Source: Ruminococcaceae bacterium UBA3903
GTDB lineage: Bacteria > Bacillota > Clostridia > Oscillospirales > Acutalibacteraceae
NCBI GenBank assembly: GCA_002391625.1
Contig: DGFJ01000021.1
Span: 7,000 to 26,742 of the forward strand
DNA length: 19,743 nt
Reading direction: 5' to 3'
Shown here: in pieces, positions 6,308 to 14,028 of the stretch
Layout of the letters: each line of letters starts with the position of its first letter
Numbering within the stretch: the first letter of the stretch is position 1
Position numbers and translations under genes: made by a program
Notes under the pieces: generated by a model
Told to the model about the DNA's origin: nothing
Seen by the model: the letters and a program-made list of their open reading frames with translations, nothing else
The model's database searches: none

Positions 6308-7303
6308 TTATCTTCTCATTGCCTTTATTTGGCGAATGTCGTTGCCCATAAAATCTAGCTTTAAGCTGTCACCAATAATACGAGATACAAAACGTTGGCT
6401 ATATGTCCTCTCAAGCTGTGATATATCCATATTAGTGTTGATTATGGTGGGCTGACCCTGCATAATTCTAGTATTTAATATATTATATATTGCAGAAGTG
6501 GTAAATTGTGTAATGAACTCTGTTCCTAAATCGTCCAGAATCAGTAAATCGCATTCTATGAGTAAATCCTCGGTAGTTTGGTCATCTGACTTAAATCTGG
6601 AAAAATGCTCTTTTTCCAACTTTGATACAATGTTTGGGGTTGAACAATATATTACACCAAAGCCTTTATTAATTACAGCTGTTGCAATGGCTAAGCTTAA
6701 ATGGGTTTTACCAAGTCCGGTGGTACCACGCATTAACAGGCTTTTAGCATCCTTTGAAAAGTTAGCAGCGTATTTTTTGCAAAAATTAAAAACCTGCTCC
6801 ATACGTTTTCTTGGAGAAATGTATGAGCTGCCAACAGGTTCGTCAGGATAATAATCTAAATTAAAGGTGTCAAAGGTTGACAGGGACAGGGGTGAGGAGG
6901 CATTTAATTGATTGTATGCTGTTTCACGCAAAAGCTCCTTGTAGCAATTACAAATTCTGCCATCAATGTAACCGGTATCATTGCATTTTACACAGTGAAA
7001 TTTTGGTTCTAAATTTTTTTCTGTTACTCCAGCTTTTTTGTAAATTTCTGTAAGCTCCAGCTGTAACCCTTGATTAGAGCTTTTTAATTTTTCAAGCTCT
7101 TCTTTTACATCTCCACCCGACACCACTGCTTTTCCTGCCCGTAGGGCAGTTTGTGTAAGCTGATATTCAATATCCTGTGCTTTTGGATATTTGCTGTAAA
7201 ATATACTTTTTTCTTTTTCGGCATTTCTAAGTGCAGTGTTATGCCTCTCCAGCATTATGTTTTTTGCTTTGGCGTGTATATTTTTACTGTATCCCATTGC
7301 CAT
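6308..7303 (-). CDS. DnaC/DnaI-type replicative helicase loader (AAA+ ATPase)
   Basis: A 331-aa protein expected to load the replicative helicase on DNA at origin or restart sites. After an N-terminal helical part (1-95) comes a zinc cluster: Cys104, Cys107, Cys118 and Cys120 in CVKCNDTGYIDGRICNC. The AAA+ core has Walker A GTTGLGKTH (193-201), Walker B LLILDDLG (253-260), sensor-1 IINTN (287-291) and a probable arginine finger in QRFVSRI (303-309). TGATG fuses its ATG to the stop of the upstream DnaD-like gene by one base. AAGGAGG sits 4 bases before this ATG and 10 bases before a second in-frame ATG at residue 3, so either may be used. The pairing with a DnaD protein supports a role in replication initiation or restart. 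Confidence 0.92.
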   Translation of the reverse strand: MAMGYSKNIHAKAKNIMLERHNTALRNAEKEKSIFYSKYPKAQDIEYQLTQTALRAGKAVVSGGDVKEELEKLKSSNQGLQLELTEIYKKAGVTEKNLEPKFHCVKCNDTGYIDGRICNCYKELLRETAYNQLNASSPLSLSTFDTFNLDYYPDEPVGSSYISPRKRMEQVFNFCKKYAANFSKDAKSLLMRGTTGLGKTHLSLAIATAVINKGFGVIYCSTPNIVSKLEKEHFSRFKSDDQTTEDLLIECDLLILDDLGTEFITQFTTSAIYNILNTRIMQGQPTIINTNMDISQLERTYSQRFVSRIIGDSLKLDFMGNDIRQIKAMRR

Positions 7304-8355
7304 CAGTCCTCCTTATCAAAAATACTGAAGTTTTCATATGCCTCTAGATCATATGATGATGACTGCCTGTCATGTTGCTGTTTTGTACCCTTTACGCTTG
7401 TTTTATTATGCTCTGCTTTGTTTAAATCATCAATAGTAAATATACCGCTGCTATGCCATTTTTTTATTATGCCATCTATATATTTTAGGTTGTACTCGCC
7501 CTTTGTGTCCACACATTTTTCATATGCATTTCTAAGCATATCCGTACGATAACCCCACTTGTTTATCCAACGGTCAGAATACTCGATTTGTGTTTTTGAG
7601 GGTGAGCCTACATTTTTCACGCCAAAGGTTTTACTTGCTATTGCCCATGCTTCCTTGCTTTTTGTTATTTCCTTAATCTTTTCATCAGCCTTTTCCAAGG
7701 TATCTATACCTTCTGATGACCAGTTTATACCCATTTTTTCTATGTAACGCATACCCTTGCCTTCACCTACAGCGTATGTTAATATCATAAGTATAACATC
7801 CACTGGCAAACCATCATTGTCGTGGAGCATAAGCAATGTAGCACTATCGCCATGGGACAACGGCCGTCCTAGTATTACCTGTGCCTCCTGCATTAGGCTG
7901 GCTAGTGTGGCATCAGCAACTAAACGCTGGGCAACAAAAACGCTATCTGGACGTTCAGGACGTGACAAGGGACGAGTCACAGGCTTTTCCTGTGGTACAG
8001 CAGGCATAACATGCTTTGGTTCGGAATGTTCTATTTGCGGTTTAGGTGTTGACGGTGTTTGGACAGCTTGCTCAACCACTGTGTATGAATCCTTCTTTGG
8101 CATAAGGGTGTTTTGGTTTTTGCTAAGTAATCCAGCTGTTACCCAAAATTCTATGCTGTCACGAACATCAGCGGGGTGCATGGACAAGGCATTGCCTATG
8201 TCATCTACGGTAAAGGCGTTGCTGGTATTTCGTAATATCCATAGAAGAACCTTTAGCTGTGCTGCACCAGCAAGCTTTATATATCTATCTACAACCTCAC
8301 TGGGAACAGCAAAAACACTGTTCCATACACCTAAGTTTATGTTATAATCATTCAT
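7303..8355 (-). CDS. DnaD/DnaB-domain replication initiation protein
   Basis: A 350-aa protein of the DnaD/DnaB replication-restart family. Residues 1-105 look like the winged-helix N-terminal domain (VPSEVVDRYIKLAGAAQLKV, then FTVDDIGNALSMHPADV). A Pro-rich linker follows at about 105-140. The C-terminal part has two DnaD-like helical modules, one ending in EGKGMRYIEKMGINWSSEGI and a second ending in YNLKYIDGIIKKWHSSGI; these Y-I..I...W patterns are the family hallmark. It is first in a two-gene operon with the helicase loader, an arrangement common in Clostridia. The start ATG at 8355 has AAAGGA about 11 bases upstream. An out-of-frame ATG at 8363 reads only MDFNE before stopping, so it is ignored. 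Confidence 0.88.
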   Translation of the reverse strand: MNDYNINLGVWNSVFAVPSEVVDRYIKLAGAAQLKVLLWILRNTSNAFTVDDIGNALSMHPADVRDSIEFWVTAGLLSKNQNTLMPKKDSYTVVEQAVQTPSTPKPQIEHSEPKHVMPAVPQEKPVTRPLSRPERPDSVFVAQRLVADATLASLMQEAQVILGRPLSHGDSATLLMLHDNDGLPVDVILMILTYAVGEGKGMRYIEKMGINWSSEGIDTLEKADEKIKEITKSKEAWAIASKTFGVKNVGSPSKTQIEYSDRWINKWGYRTDMLRNAYEKCVDTKGEYNLKYIDGIIKKWHSSGIFTIDDLNKAEHNKTSVKGTKQQHDRQSSSYDLEAYENFSIFDKED

Positions 8356-8401
8356 TAAAATCCATTTCCTTTACAGAGTAAAAATATATGCTGTAATTTG
8401 A

Positions 8402-8410
8402 ATTATAACA
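8402..8410 (-). promoter_or_regulatory. Extended -10 promoter for the replication operon
   Basis: On the minus strand TGTTATAAT forms a perfect extended -10 about 47 bp before the DnaD-like start. No convincing -35 is present. Confidence 0.55.
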
Positions 8411-8599
8411 TATAAAGTGCGTTTCCACCATATAAAAAAAGAAATTGAAAAAATTCACTGTAGGTGGAATTGCTGGTTTTATATTTGGCGTAATATGAAA
8501 ATAGGAGAGAGGGGGATTGATATGAGCTATGACAAATGGATAATATTGTATTGGGTGAACCATAATTGTAGCTTTAGGTCGAAAAATACAATTTTTCCC
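8411..8599. other. Gene-free stretch between the replication operon and tRNA-Gly
   Basis: No believable gene is present. Short plus-strand frames occur. One reads MSYDKWIILYWVNHNCSFRS from 8522 behind a GA-rich ribosome-binding-like stretch. Another reads LKKFTVGGIAGFIFGVI near 8446-8496 and looks like a lone transmembrane or signal segment. Both are short and could be remnants of one decayed small membrane-protein gene. Confidence 0.35.
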
Positions 8600-8628
8600 T
8601 TGACTAAAATTTTGTAATGGGGTATAAT
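8600..8628 (+). promoter_or_regulatory. Sigma-70/A promoter of tRNA-Gly
   Basis: TTGACT (8600-8605), a 17-bp spacer and TATAAT (8623-8628). The expected start point gives a leader of about 60 nt before the tRNA. Confidence 0.85.
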
Positions 8629-8692
8629 TTAAATGTTGAGTTTATGGCAACACAACAACTAAATCGTTAAAACCAACGGCAAACTTAAGAAT

Positions 8693-8768
8693 GCGGATGT
8701 AGCTCATCTGGTAGAGCGCCACCTTGCCAAGGTGGAGGTAGCGAGTTCGAGCCTCGTCATCCGCTCCA
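8693..8768 (+). tRNA. tRNA-Gly (anticodon GCC)
   Basis: A 76-nt cloverleaf. Acceptor GCGGATG (8693-8699) pairs with CATCCGC (8758-8764), with discriminator T8765 and encoded CCA. The anticodon stem CCACC/GGTGG encloses TTGCCAA, so the anticodon is GCC (8726-8728). The T-arm is standard (GTTCGAG loop). Confidence 0.97.
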
Positions 8769-8773
8769 TATTA

Positions 8774-8863
8774 GGGATTGTTTCAAATTATGGACAAAGT
8801 ATAGGACTTTCTTATGTTTACATAAGCTTGTTCATACTGACCATTTTGAAACGTCCCTTTTTT
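8774..8863 (+). terminator. Long structured terminator region after tRNA-Gly
   Basis: GGGATTGTTTCAAATTATGG (8774-8793) pairs imperfectly with CCATTTTGAAACGTCCC (8841-8857), followed by six T (8858-8863). Inside, CTTATG/CATAAG forms a smaller hairpin and AGTAT/ATACT a further pair. The U-tract supports termination, but the 90-nt length with imperfect terminal inverted repeats would also suit a small palindromic mobile element inserted after the tRNA. Confidence 0.6.
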
Positions 8864-8906
8864 CGTTAGGCTTTTGTACAACGGCGTTAAAACCATGGCG
8901 AAATAT

Positions 8907-8934
8907 TTGACATTAGCTTTTTAGATAGTATAGC
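8907..8934 (+). promoter_or_regulatory. Possible promoter for the PHP-domain gene
   Basis: TTGACA (8907-8912), a 16-bp spacer and TATAGC (8929-8934). The -35 is perfect and the -10 is weak. It leaves a leader of about 150 nt before the PHP start, in which I see no known regulatory RNA. Confidence 0.4.
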
Positions 8935-9091
8935 TTTTTTACAGAAACTATATTTCCGATTAAAAACTGTTGTTGTGGTTATTGATGATGCTTTTCGGAT
9001 ATGACTATTCCACGAAGCAACCAATTAATCTGACGATGTTATTATATGAAACCACTCTATTTGAGGGTAAGGGAACTAAGGGGGACTATTT

Positions 9092-9919
9092 ATGGCAGCG
9101 GATTTACATTGCCACACTAAAATTTCAGATGGGTCTACAGGTATTGATGAGATTGTAGAGCTAGCCAAAAATAAGGGCTTATCAACAATAGCTATAACAG
9201 ACCACGATACCTTTGCGGGTGTTACCAGAGCGCAGGTTCATGGTAAAAAAATAGGAGTAGAGGTAATTCATGGTGCTGAAATTTCCGCTATGGATATGAA
9301 GCGTAAAAGGCTGGTGCATATTTTATGTTACAATTGTACCAGTCCTGACAGGCTAGAGGGTACTTTTCAGAAAATAGCTGAAAGCAGAAAAGCTGCCATG
9401 AATTTAGCATTATATAAAATAATGCGTATGTATCCTATTACACCGCAGATGGTGGCTAAGCGTGCAGTAGGCAGTGCAACCGTTTTTAAAAGCCATATTA
9501 TGCAGGCACTAATGGACGCTGGTTATACAGATAAGGTGTATGGCAATTTATATAAGACCTTGTTTGATTGGAAACGTGGCTTGGTTAGAACGAAAATTGA
9601 ATATCCTGATGTGTATGAAATGCTGGACCTTATCCATGAGGCTGGTGGTGTGGCAGTTATGGCTCACCCTGGTGTGTATGATAGCTTGGATTTGCTACAG
9701 GAGTTAGCAAAAGAGGGTAAGCTGGATGGTATAGAATGTTGGTATCCTCGTGCTAAAGAAGGGGAAAGCGAAACGCTGGAAAAGATTGCTAATGCACATA
9801 AGCTGATAAAAACCGGTGGTACTGACTTCCACGGCTGTAACTGTGGTAAGGTGCATCCAGTAGGTACTTGTACTACACCTGATGATCAATTGGTTCGCAT
9901 TAGGGGAAAGAAAAAATAG
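9092..9919 (+). CDS. PHP-domain phosphoesterase (RNase AM / YciV-like)
   Basis: A 275-aa PHP-domain metal-dependent phosphoesterase. Metal-binding motifs are in canonical order: DLHCH (4-8), TDHDT (36-40), GAE (61-63), HILCYN with His76, AHPG (191-194) and GTDFHG (243-248). Stand-alone proteins of this size and layout include the YciV/RNase AM group, which remove nucleotides from RNA 5' ends and hydrolyse 3',5'-nucleoside bisphosphates. The exact substrate cannot be read from sequence. AAGGGGGA precedes the ATG by 7 bases. The long MYPITPQMVAKRA insertion region between GAE and AHPG is the variable substrate-side domain. The closest plus-strand neighbour is the small TSCPD gene about 100 bp on, with no terminator visible between them. 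Confidence 0.87.
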   Translation: MAADLHCHTKISDGSTGIDEIVELAKNKGLSTIAITDHDTFAGVTRAQVHGKKIGVEVIHGAEISAMDMKRKRLVHILCYNCTSPDRLEGTFQKIAESRKAAMNLALYKIMRMYPITPQMVAKRAVGSATVFKSHIMQALMDAGYTDKVYGNLYKTLFDWKRGLVRTKIEYPDVYEMLDLIHEAGGVAVMAHPGVYDSLDLLQELAKEGKLDGIECWYPRAKEGESETLEKIANAHKLIKTGGTDFHGCNCGKVHPVGTCTTPDDQLVRIRGKKK

Positions 9920-10019
9920 ACTGATACCATTAGGAAATATTTACTTTTGAATAGGCTTGTGATATTTGGAAGAACCAATACATAGTCGTATTTATATTAT
10001 TATAAGCGGGGGATTTATT

Positions 10020-10265
10020 ATGAAATACAAAACAAGTGGTACATGCTCCAATTTGATTGATATTGAAATGGACGGTACAAAAGTAAAGTCAGTAAAATTT
10101 AACGGTGGTTGTAACGGTAATGGCAAAGGAATAGGTGCGTTAATAGAGGGTATGGAGGCACGTGATGTTATAAACCGTTGTAAGGGCATACGATGTGGTA
10201 TGAAAAGCACATCGTGTCCTGACCAGCTAGCTAAGGCATTGGAAAAATATATAAAAGAACATTAA
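10020..10265 (+). CDS. TSCPD-domain protein (TIGR03905 type)
   Basis: An 81-aa protein made of a single TSCPD domain. It contains TSGTCSNLI at the N-terminus, FNGGCNGNGKGIGAL in the middle, and KGIRCGMKSTSCPDQLAKAL near the end. Five cysteines are in conserved positions (in TSGTC, GGC, RC, IRCG and TSCPD), which suggests metal binding. The domain is known as a C-terminal module of some vitamin-B12-dependent ribonucleotide reductases and as free-standing small proteins in Firmicutes; its role there is not established. I start at the ATG at 10020 because GCGGGGGA lies just upstream and the family begins with MKY.TSGTCS. A longer in-frame start at 9966 lacks a ribosome-binding site. Confidence 0.88.
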   Translation: MKYKTSGTCSNLIDIEMDGTKVKSVKFNGGCNGNGKGIGALIEGMEARDVINRCKGIRCGMKSTSCPDQLAKALEKYIKEH

Positions 10266-10283
10266 TTAATAATATGTTAACAA

Positions 10284-10312
10284 AGTGACACGGTTTTCCG
10301 TGTCATTTTTAT
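10284..10312 (+). terminator. Intrinsic terminator after the TSCPD gene
   Basis: TGACACGG (10286-10293) and CCGTGTCA (10298-10305) enclose TTTT, followed by TTTTTATTTTA. It isolates the bacteriocin-like locus that follows. Confidence 0.92.
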
Positions 10313-10455
10313 TTTATTAGAAGCTGTGCTTATATTATAAATGTATCAATTGGAAATTTATCAGTATCATTTTTTTAGATAAATTTTTTTAAATTTTATA
10401 TAATAAAAAAATAATTATAGAAATTCTAAAAAGGAATATAAAATATAAAATCTTC

Positions 10456-10464
10456 TGATATAAT
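10456..10464 (+). promoter_or_regulatory. Extended -10 promoter of the bacteriocin-like operon
   Basis: TGATATAAT, a perfect extended -10, lies 33 bp before the peptide start codon. The upstream 140 bp are extremely AT-rich with runs of A and T that could act as an UP-like element. No -35 consensus is evident. Confidence 0.65.
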
Positions 10465-10497
10465 TTGGTTGCAGTATTTTTAAAAATAGATAGATAA

Positions 10498-10719
10498 ATG
10501 AAAAAAGTAGTAGTGTCCGTATTATTAGTAGGTATGATGGCATTGTCCTCTGTTGGTACAGCATCTGCTGTTTATAATAATACAAGAATTCACAGAGCAG
10601 GTGTGTACACACCAAGGTCTGGTTGGGTATTTTCATCTATGATGAATAGGGGTAGTGTAGCGTACGTAGCACGGTACCAAGCCACCGCAAACAAGAGTGT
10701 GTCCTGTGGTGCATATTAA
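10498..10719 (+). CDS. Secreted cationic peptide, candidate lactococcin-972-like bacteriocin precursor
   Basis: A 73-aa precursor. Residues 1-24 form a classical Sec signal peptide (KK, hydrophobic core VVVSVLLVGMMAL, cleavage after SVGTASA). The predicted mature 49-mer VYNNTRIHRAG... has five Arg, one Lys, one His and no acidic residue, so it is strongly cationic. It has one Trp, one Cys and a tyrosine-rich end (VAYVARYQ, SVSCGAY). Direct resemblance to lactococcin 972 is weak: it is shorter and lacks the GTW start, though the Sec signal and the C-terminal NKS...Y pattern fit. The assignment rests mainly on the downstream transporter pair, which belongs to lactococcin-972 loci. No good Shine-Dalgarno sequence precedes the ATG, but the next ATG lies inside the signal peptide. 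Confidence 0.65.
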   Translation: MKKVVVSVLLVGMMALSSVGTASAVYNNTRIHRAGVYTPRSGWVFSSMMNRGSVAYVARYQATANKSVSCGAY

Positions 10720-10752
10720 TTTTTAAAATTTTAACAAATTATCTTATAATAT

Positions 10753-10786
10753 GGCTGCCTATGATATATATGTAGGTAGCCTATTT
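10753..10786 (+). terminator. Weak terminator/attenuator between peptide and transporter genes
   Basis: GGCTGCCTA (10753-10761) pairs with TAGGTAGCC (10773-10781) with one G-T pair, followed by TATTTA rather than a clean T-run. Partial read-through would give much peptide mRNA and less transporter mRNA, a common pattern in bacteriocin operons. Confidence 0.55.
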
Positions 10787-10830
10787 ATAGTTATTGGGTT
10801 ATACAAAAAACAATTTACAGGAGAAAAACA

Positions 10831-12906
10831 TTGAAAAAAACCATGTATGCGGCTTTTGCCATTTTCATAATTGTTATTTCATTTTTAGGTGTTTACAACT
10901 ATTCTTTACGCTGTGATAATTTTTATATGGATGGAATGCAAAAAATAAAAATTGAAAAAAAAGACAACCAAAGCGCTGAGCAATTTGTAGCTGATTTGGA
11001 AAATTTATGTAAGGAGCTTGGCTGTGATATTTCATATACTACATACGGAAATATAGATGGAGAGAGGCTTCAGTTTCTGTATAAAACAAGTAATACTGAT
11101 GATTTTTACAATATTACGGTGGAGGGTGGAACACAGCGTTTAGAGAAAAACCAATGCTTTTCCTCTAAAGAAGCAATAGGAGAGTATGAGACCAAGGCGA
11201 TAAACGGGCTGTGGCTAAACGATAATTTTGCTATAATGAACTTTGACCTAATTGCTAAGTATAGTTTAAATGATGCCACATATTCGGTAAAAGGGGATAC
11301 GGCAGAGGATATCCTTAGTGTGCTTGGGAGCAAGGGCTACAATGTGAATTTTGTGGATGAGAATTTATATGCCCCTTTACAGGATATTGGAATGTATTTT
11401 AGGACAGGCATTATTCCTTTTGCAATAATGATAGTATGCTTTGTATTTTATTTTTTGTTTAACGGAAAGTCTACTACGTTGAAAAAAATGGATGGATACA
11501 GCAGCAGCCAAATACGAATGGAGGAATATAGGAGAAACCTGCCTAGACTGTTATTTGTGTTTTTGGCAATACAAATTATTAATTATGTAATAATAGCAGT
11601 AGTATTAAAAAATGGGTTTATTGACTATTTTATAAATACTATATCAGCCATTGCTATCGCTTTTCTTCTTAGTGTGCTTATTTTTATATTCTGCAGTAGT
11701 ATTATATCATTTCAAAAAAATGTTGCCTATATTAAGGGTAAGTCACATAAAAAGCTTTCACTAACAACCCTATTAGTGTTAAAAATCGTATTTTCTATCT
11801 TTGTAATTATTAATCTTTCGTATGTTATTATGTTTTCTATCTATGCTTATAGTTCCTACAACTGTAGTGTCCGTATTGCAGAAGCCACCAACGGCTATGC
11901 ACAGCTTTCTATGAATTCACAGTCGGGAGATATATTTAGTGATGGGGGTTTTAACAGCATAACAGAAAAATGCTTTGAGCTATATGATGATACTGTTGAT
12001 AAGCTGGATGGTGTGCTTTTATATACTGAAAATTATGGTCAAAGTATATCAAATGATGGTACTTTTGCTGAGTCAACAAGATATGCAAATTACATTACAG
12101 CTAATGAAAATTATTTAAAAATTAACCCTATCTGCAAACCAAATGGGGAGTATATCACAGACGAGGATTTTGATGATAGTAAATACAATTTTTTGGTATC
12201 GGAAAAAGATGGATATTACACGCCAGAAACAATTCTAACATTACGAGAAGACTGTGACTTGGATAAGGATGTTAATGTAATTTTTTATAAAGCAGATTCA
12301 GAGATTAATACATTTTCATCACAAAATGGATTAACCAGCAATGGTAAGCTGGATAATCCAATGATAGAAATTTATACACCTGATAAGGATTTTTATGGTA
12401 ATATTATGTCATATGTGGCAGGTCATTACTTTATAAAAACAACTACGGATAATCCATATGAAGAGCTTTTTCCTTATATAAAGAAGGTTGGGCTGGATAA
12501 TATTCTAACTGACACGCCATTGGTTTCCACGGCTTTTTTAAATACATTAGAAATGTTTAGCAGAATAATTTTTGAATGTATAGTTACAGCTATGCTATAT
12601 TTAATAGGCTGTATAGTGCTTACACTATTTTGTATAAAGAATTATTTTTTAATTTACAAGGACGTTATTTCTGTTAAAAAATTAAACGGTTATAATTTAT
12701 GGAGTATTCATAAGATGTATTTTGTCCTTATAGGTATTGTTAATCTGCTGGTGTTGATAATTGCTCTTTACAATAAATATGTTAACATGGAGCAATTTAA
12801 TCCGTATGTGTATATAGGGATTGTGGCAGCGGACATAATTGGATTCGTTTTAATCTCAAAAACTTACACGAGAAAAAATATTTTAGAGATATTGAAAGGT
12901 AATTAA
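10831..12906 (+). CDS. Bacteriocin-associated integral membrane protein (lactococcin-972-type, FtsX-like)
   Basis: A 691-aa polytopic protein. One N-terminal TM (about 5-27) is followed by an outside domain (30-190), four TMs (about 194-215, 239-261, 268-295, 313-345), a second large outside domain (350-565) and three C-terminal TMs (about 570-598, 627-648, 660-680). This size and layout match the bacteriocin-associated membrane proteins paired with a dedicated ATPase in lactococcin-972 loci (TIGR01654 as I remember it). These are annotated as putative immunity or export proteins and resemble FtsX/MacB permeases. It probably forms an ABC complex with the next gene for peptide export or self-protection. 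The start is TTG: CAGGAG ends eight bases before it, whereas the first ATG, four codons later, is too far away. The next gene starts 5 bp after its stop. Confidence 0.82.
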   Translation: MKKTMYAAFAIFIIVISFLGVYNYSLRCDNFYMDGMQKIKIEKKDNQSAEQFVADLENLCKELGCDISYTTYGNIDGERLQFLYKTSNTDDFYNITVEGGTQRLEKNQCFSSKEAIGEYETKAINGLWLNDNFAIMNFDLIAKYSLNDATYSVKGDTAEDILSVLGSKGYNVNFVDENLYAPLQDIGMYFRTGIIPFAIMIVCFVFYFLFNGKSTTLKKMDGYSSSQIRMEEYRRNLPRLLFVFLAIQIINYVIIAVVLKNGFIDYFINTISAIAIAFLLSVLIFIFCSSIISFQKNVAYIKGKSHKKLSLTTLLVLKIVFSIFVIINLSYVIMFSIYAYSSYNCSVRIAEATNGYAQLSMNSQSGDIFSDGGFNSITEKCFELYDDTVDKLDGVLLYTENYGQSISNDGTFAESTRYANYITANENYLKINPICKPNGEYITDEDFDDSKYNFLVSEKDGYYTPETILTLREDCDLDKDVNVIFYKADSEINTFSSQNGLTSNGKLDNPMIEIYTPDKDFYGNIMSYVAGHYFIKTTTDNPYEELFPYIKKVGLDNILTDTPLVSTAFLNTLEMFSRIIFECIVTAMLYLIGCIVLTLFCIKNYFLIYKDVISVKKLNGYNLWSIHKMYFVLIGIVNLLVLIIALYNKYVNMEQFNPYVYIGIVAADIIGFVLISKTYTRKNILEILKGN

Positions 12907-12911
12907 AATAT

Positions 12912-13550
12912 ATGAGTATTATTTCACTTACAGATATATGCAAAAAATTTAATGACAAGGTGATATTTGATAATTTTAATCTTGAAATTAAAGAGGGCGA
13001 GTTTGTTGCAATCGCTGGAAAAAGTGGTGCTGGAAAAACCACATTGCTTAATATTATTGGATTGCTTGAAAAGCCAGATTCTGGAGATGTACAGGTGTGC
13101 AATGTTAAAAATGCAACCTTCGATTCCCACAAGGGTATGCTGTTGCTCAGAAAGGACATTTCATATTTATTTCAAAACTACGGATTAATAGAGTCTGAAA
13201 GTGTAATGTATAATTTAAAGCTGGCTACTAGGTTTTCTGGTTTAGGAAAAAAAGAAGCTGAAGAAAAATGTACAGTTGTCATGAAAAAGGTAGGGCTAGA
13301 TGGATTTGAAAAGAAAAAGGTATATCAGCTGAGCGGTGGTGAACAGCAAAGGGTTGCAATGGCAAAAATAATTTTAAAGGAGTCTAAGGTGATTTTGGCT
13401 GATGAGCCAACGGGCAGCTTGGACAAGGAAAATGAGGAGCTAATATTGGGACTGCTTAAGGATTTAAACGACAGCGGCCGCACCATTGTTGTGGTAACAC
13501 ATTCAGAAAAGGTAATGGGCTTTGCTGGAAGATGTGTAGTTATCAGCTGA
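12912..13550 (+). CDS. Bacteriocin ABC transporter ATP-binding protein (lactococcin-972 type)
   Basis: A 212-aa ABC ATPase that should energise the membrane protein encoded just before it. Walker A GKSGAGKTT is at 36-44, the Q-loop Gln88 in YLFQNYGL, signature LSGGEQQRV at 140-148, Walker B ILADEP at 161-166 and the H-loop His197 in VVTHS. It belongs to the MacB/LolD-like exporter class. YLFQNYGLIESESV is the form I associate with bacteriocin-export ATPases of this type (TIGR03608). The length is at the short end because the C-terminus stops soon after the H-loop (GFAGRCVVIS). It is 5 bp from the previous gene; AAAGG lies 11 bases before the ATG, so coupling is likely. Confidence 0.92.
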   Translation: MSIISLTDICKKFNDKVIFDNFNLEIKEGEFVAIAGKSGAGKTTLLNIIGLLEKPDSGDVQVCNVKNATFDSHKGMLLLRKDISYLFQNYGLIESESVMYNLKLATRFSGLGKKEAEEKCTVVMKKVGLDGFEKKKVYQLSGGEQQRVAMAKIILKESKVILADEPTGSLDKENEELILGLLKDLNDSGRTIVVVTHSEKVMGFAGRCVVIS

Positions 13551-13576
13551 TTGTGGCATAGAGAGGCGATAAAAAT

Positions 13577-14026
13577 ATGAATAATAACTATTACAGTCCT
13601 AACAACAATGAAAATCAGCAGGAGCAGGAGGCTTTTTCACCTAGTCAAAAAAAGAAAATAAAATTTCTAATTGTGATGCTTGATATATTTTCCATAATTA
13701 CTATGTGGCTGTTTGCATATCAGCTTGGTGGTTTTAGCGACAGTGAATTTACATTTAAAAATCCTGTGATAATAATTGCAAATATGGTTTGTATTGTACT
13801 GTCTGTAGTTATAATAACCAAATCAATTCACTGGTTTGACAGTCAGCCCTTAATGGCAGTGCTGATCATTACGCTTTTGATGCTTTCTATGGCTTTAATG
13901 ATAGTAATGGCATTTTTTGTACCTATAAGTTTTATTTATATTATTCCTGCTGTTATTATATTAGGTCTGCTTTTGCTATTGCTGATTTGTATCAATACTT
14001 CAAATTATAAAAAATACTTTTGGTAA
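13577..14026 (+). CDS. Small membrane protein of unknown function in the bacteriocin-like operon
   Basis: A 149-aa protein that I do not recognise. It has a hydrophilic Asn/Gln/Glu-rich N-terminus (MNNNYYSPNNNENQQEQEAF), then four hydrophobic segments at about 30-50, 64-82, 92-113 and 116-138, and a short basic tail NYKKYFW. It begins 26 bp after the ATPase stop with no terminator between, and the next strong terminator is at 14159, so it is probably in the same transcript. Position and topology suit a second immunity or accessory factor, which is inference. A weak Shine-Dalgarno sequence (GAGAGG) precedes the ATG. A run of six A near codons 145-146 and an adjacent ORF in the -1 frame raise the possibility that the natural protein is longer. 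Confidence 0.75.
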   Translation: MNNNYYSPNNNENQQEQEAFSPSQKKKIKFLIVMLDIFSIITMWLFAYQLGGFSDSEFTFKNPVIIIANMVCIVLSVVIITKSIHWFDSQPLMAVLIITLLMLSMALMIVMAFFVPISFIYIIPAVIILGLLLLLLICINTSNYKKYFW

Positions 14027-14028
14027 TA

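Noticed and set aside
7757..8347. A 196-aa plus-strand frame antisense to the DnaD-like gene
   Set aside because: It is a shadow of the real gene in another frame, with no ribosome-binding site and implausible composition. The same applies to the plus-strand frames over the helicase loader and the mutase and to the minus-strand frames over folD and the lipoprotein.
8417..8617. A 66-aa plus-strand frame (MRFHHIKKEIEKIHCRWNCW...) between the replication operon and tRNA-Gly
   Set aside because: It has no ribosome-binding site at its start, low-complexity AT-driven composition, and its end overlaps the tRNA-Gly promoter. A shorter start at 8522 is slightly better but still unconvincing.
9966..10019. 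Longer N-terminus for the TSCPD protein
   Set aside because: There is no ribosome-binding site; the well-spaced GGGGGA and the family's normal start support 10020.
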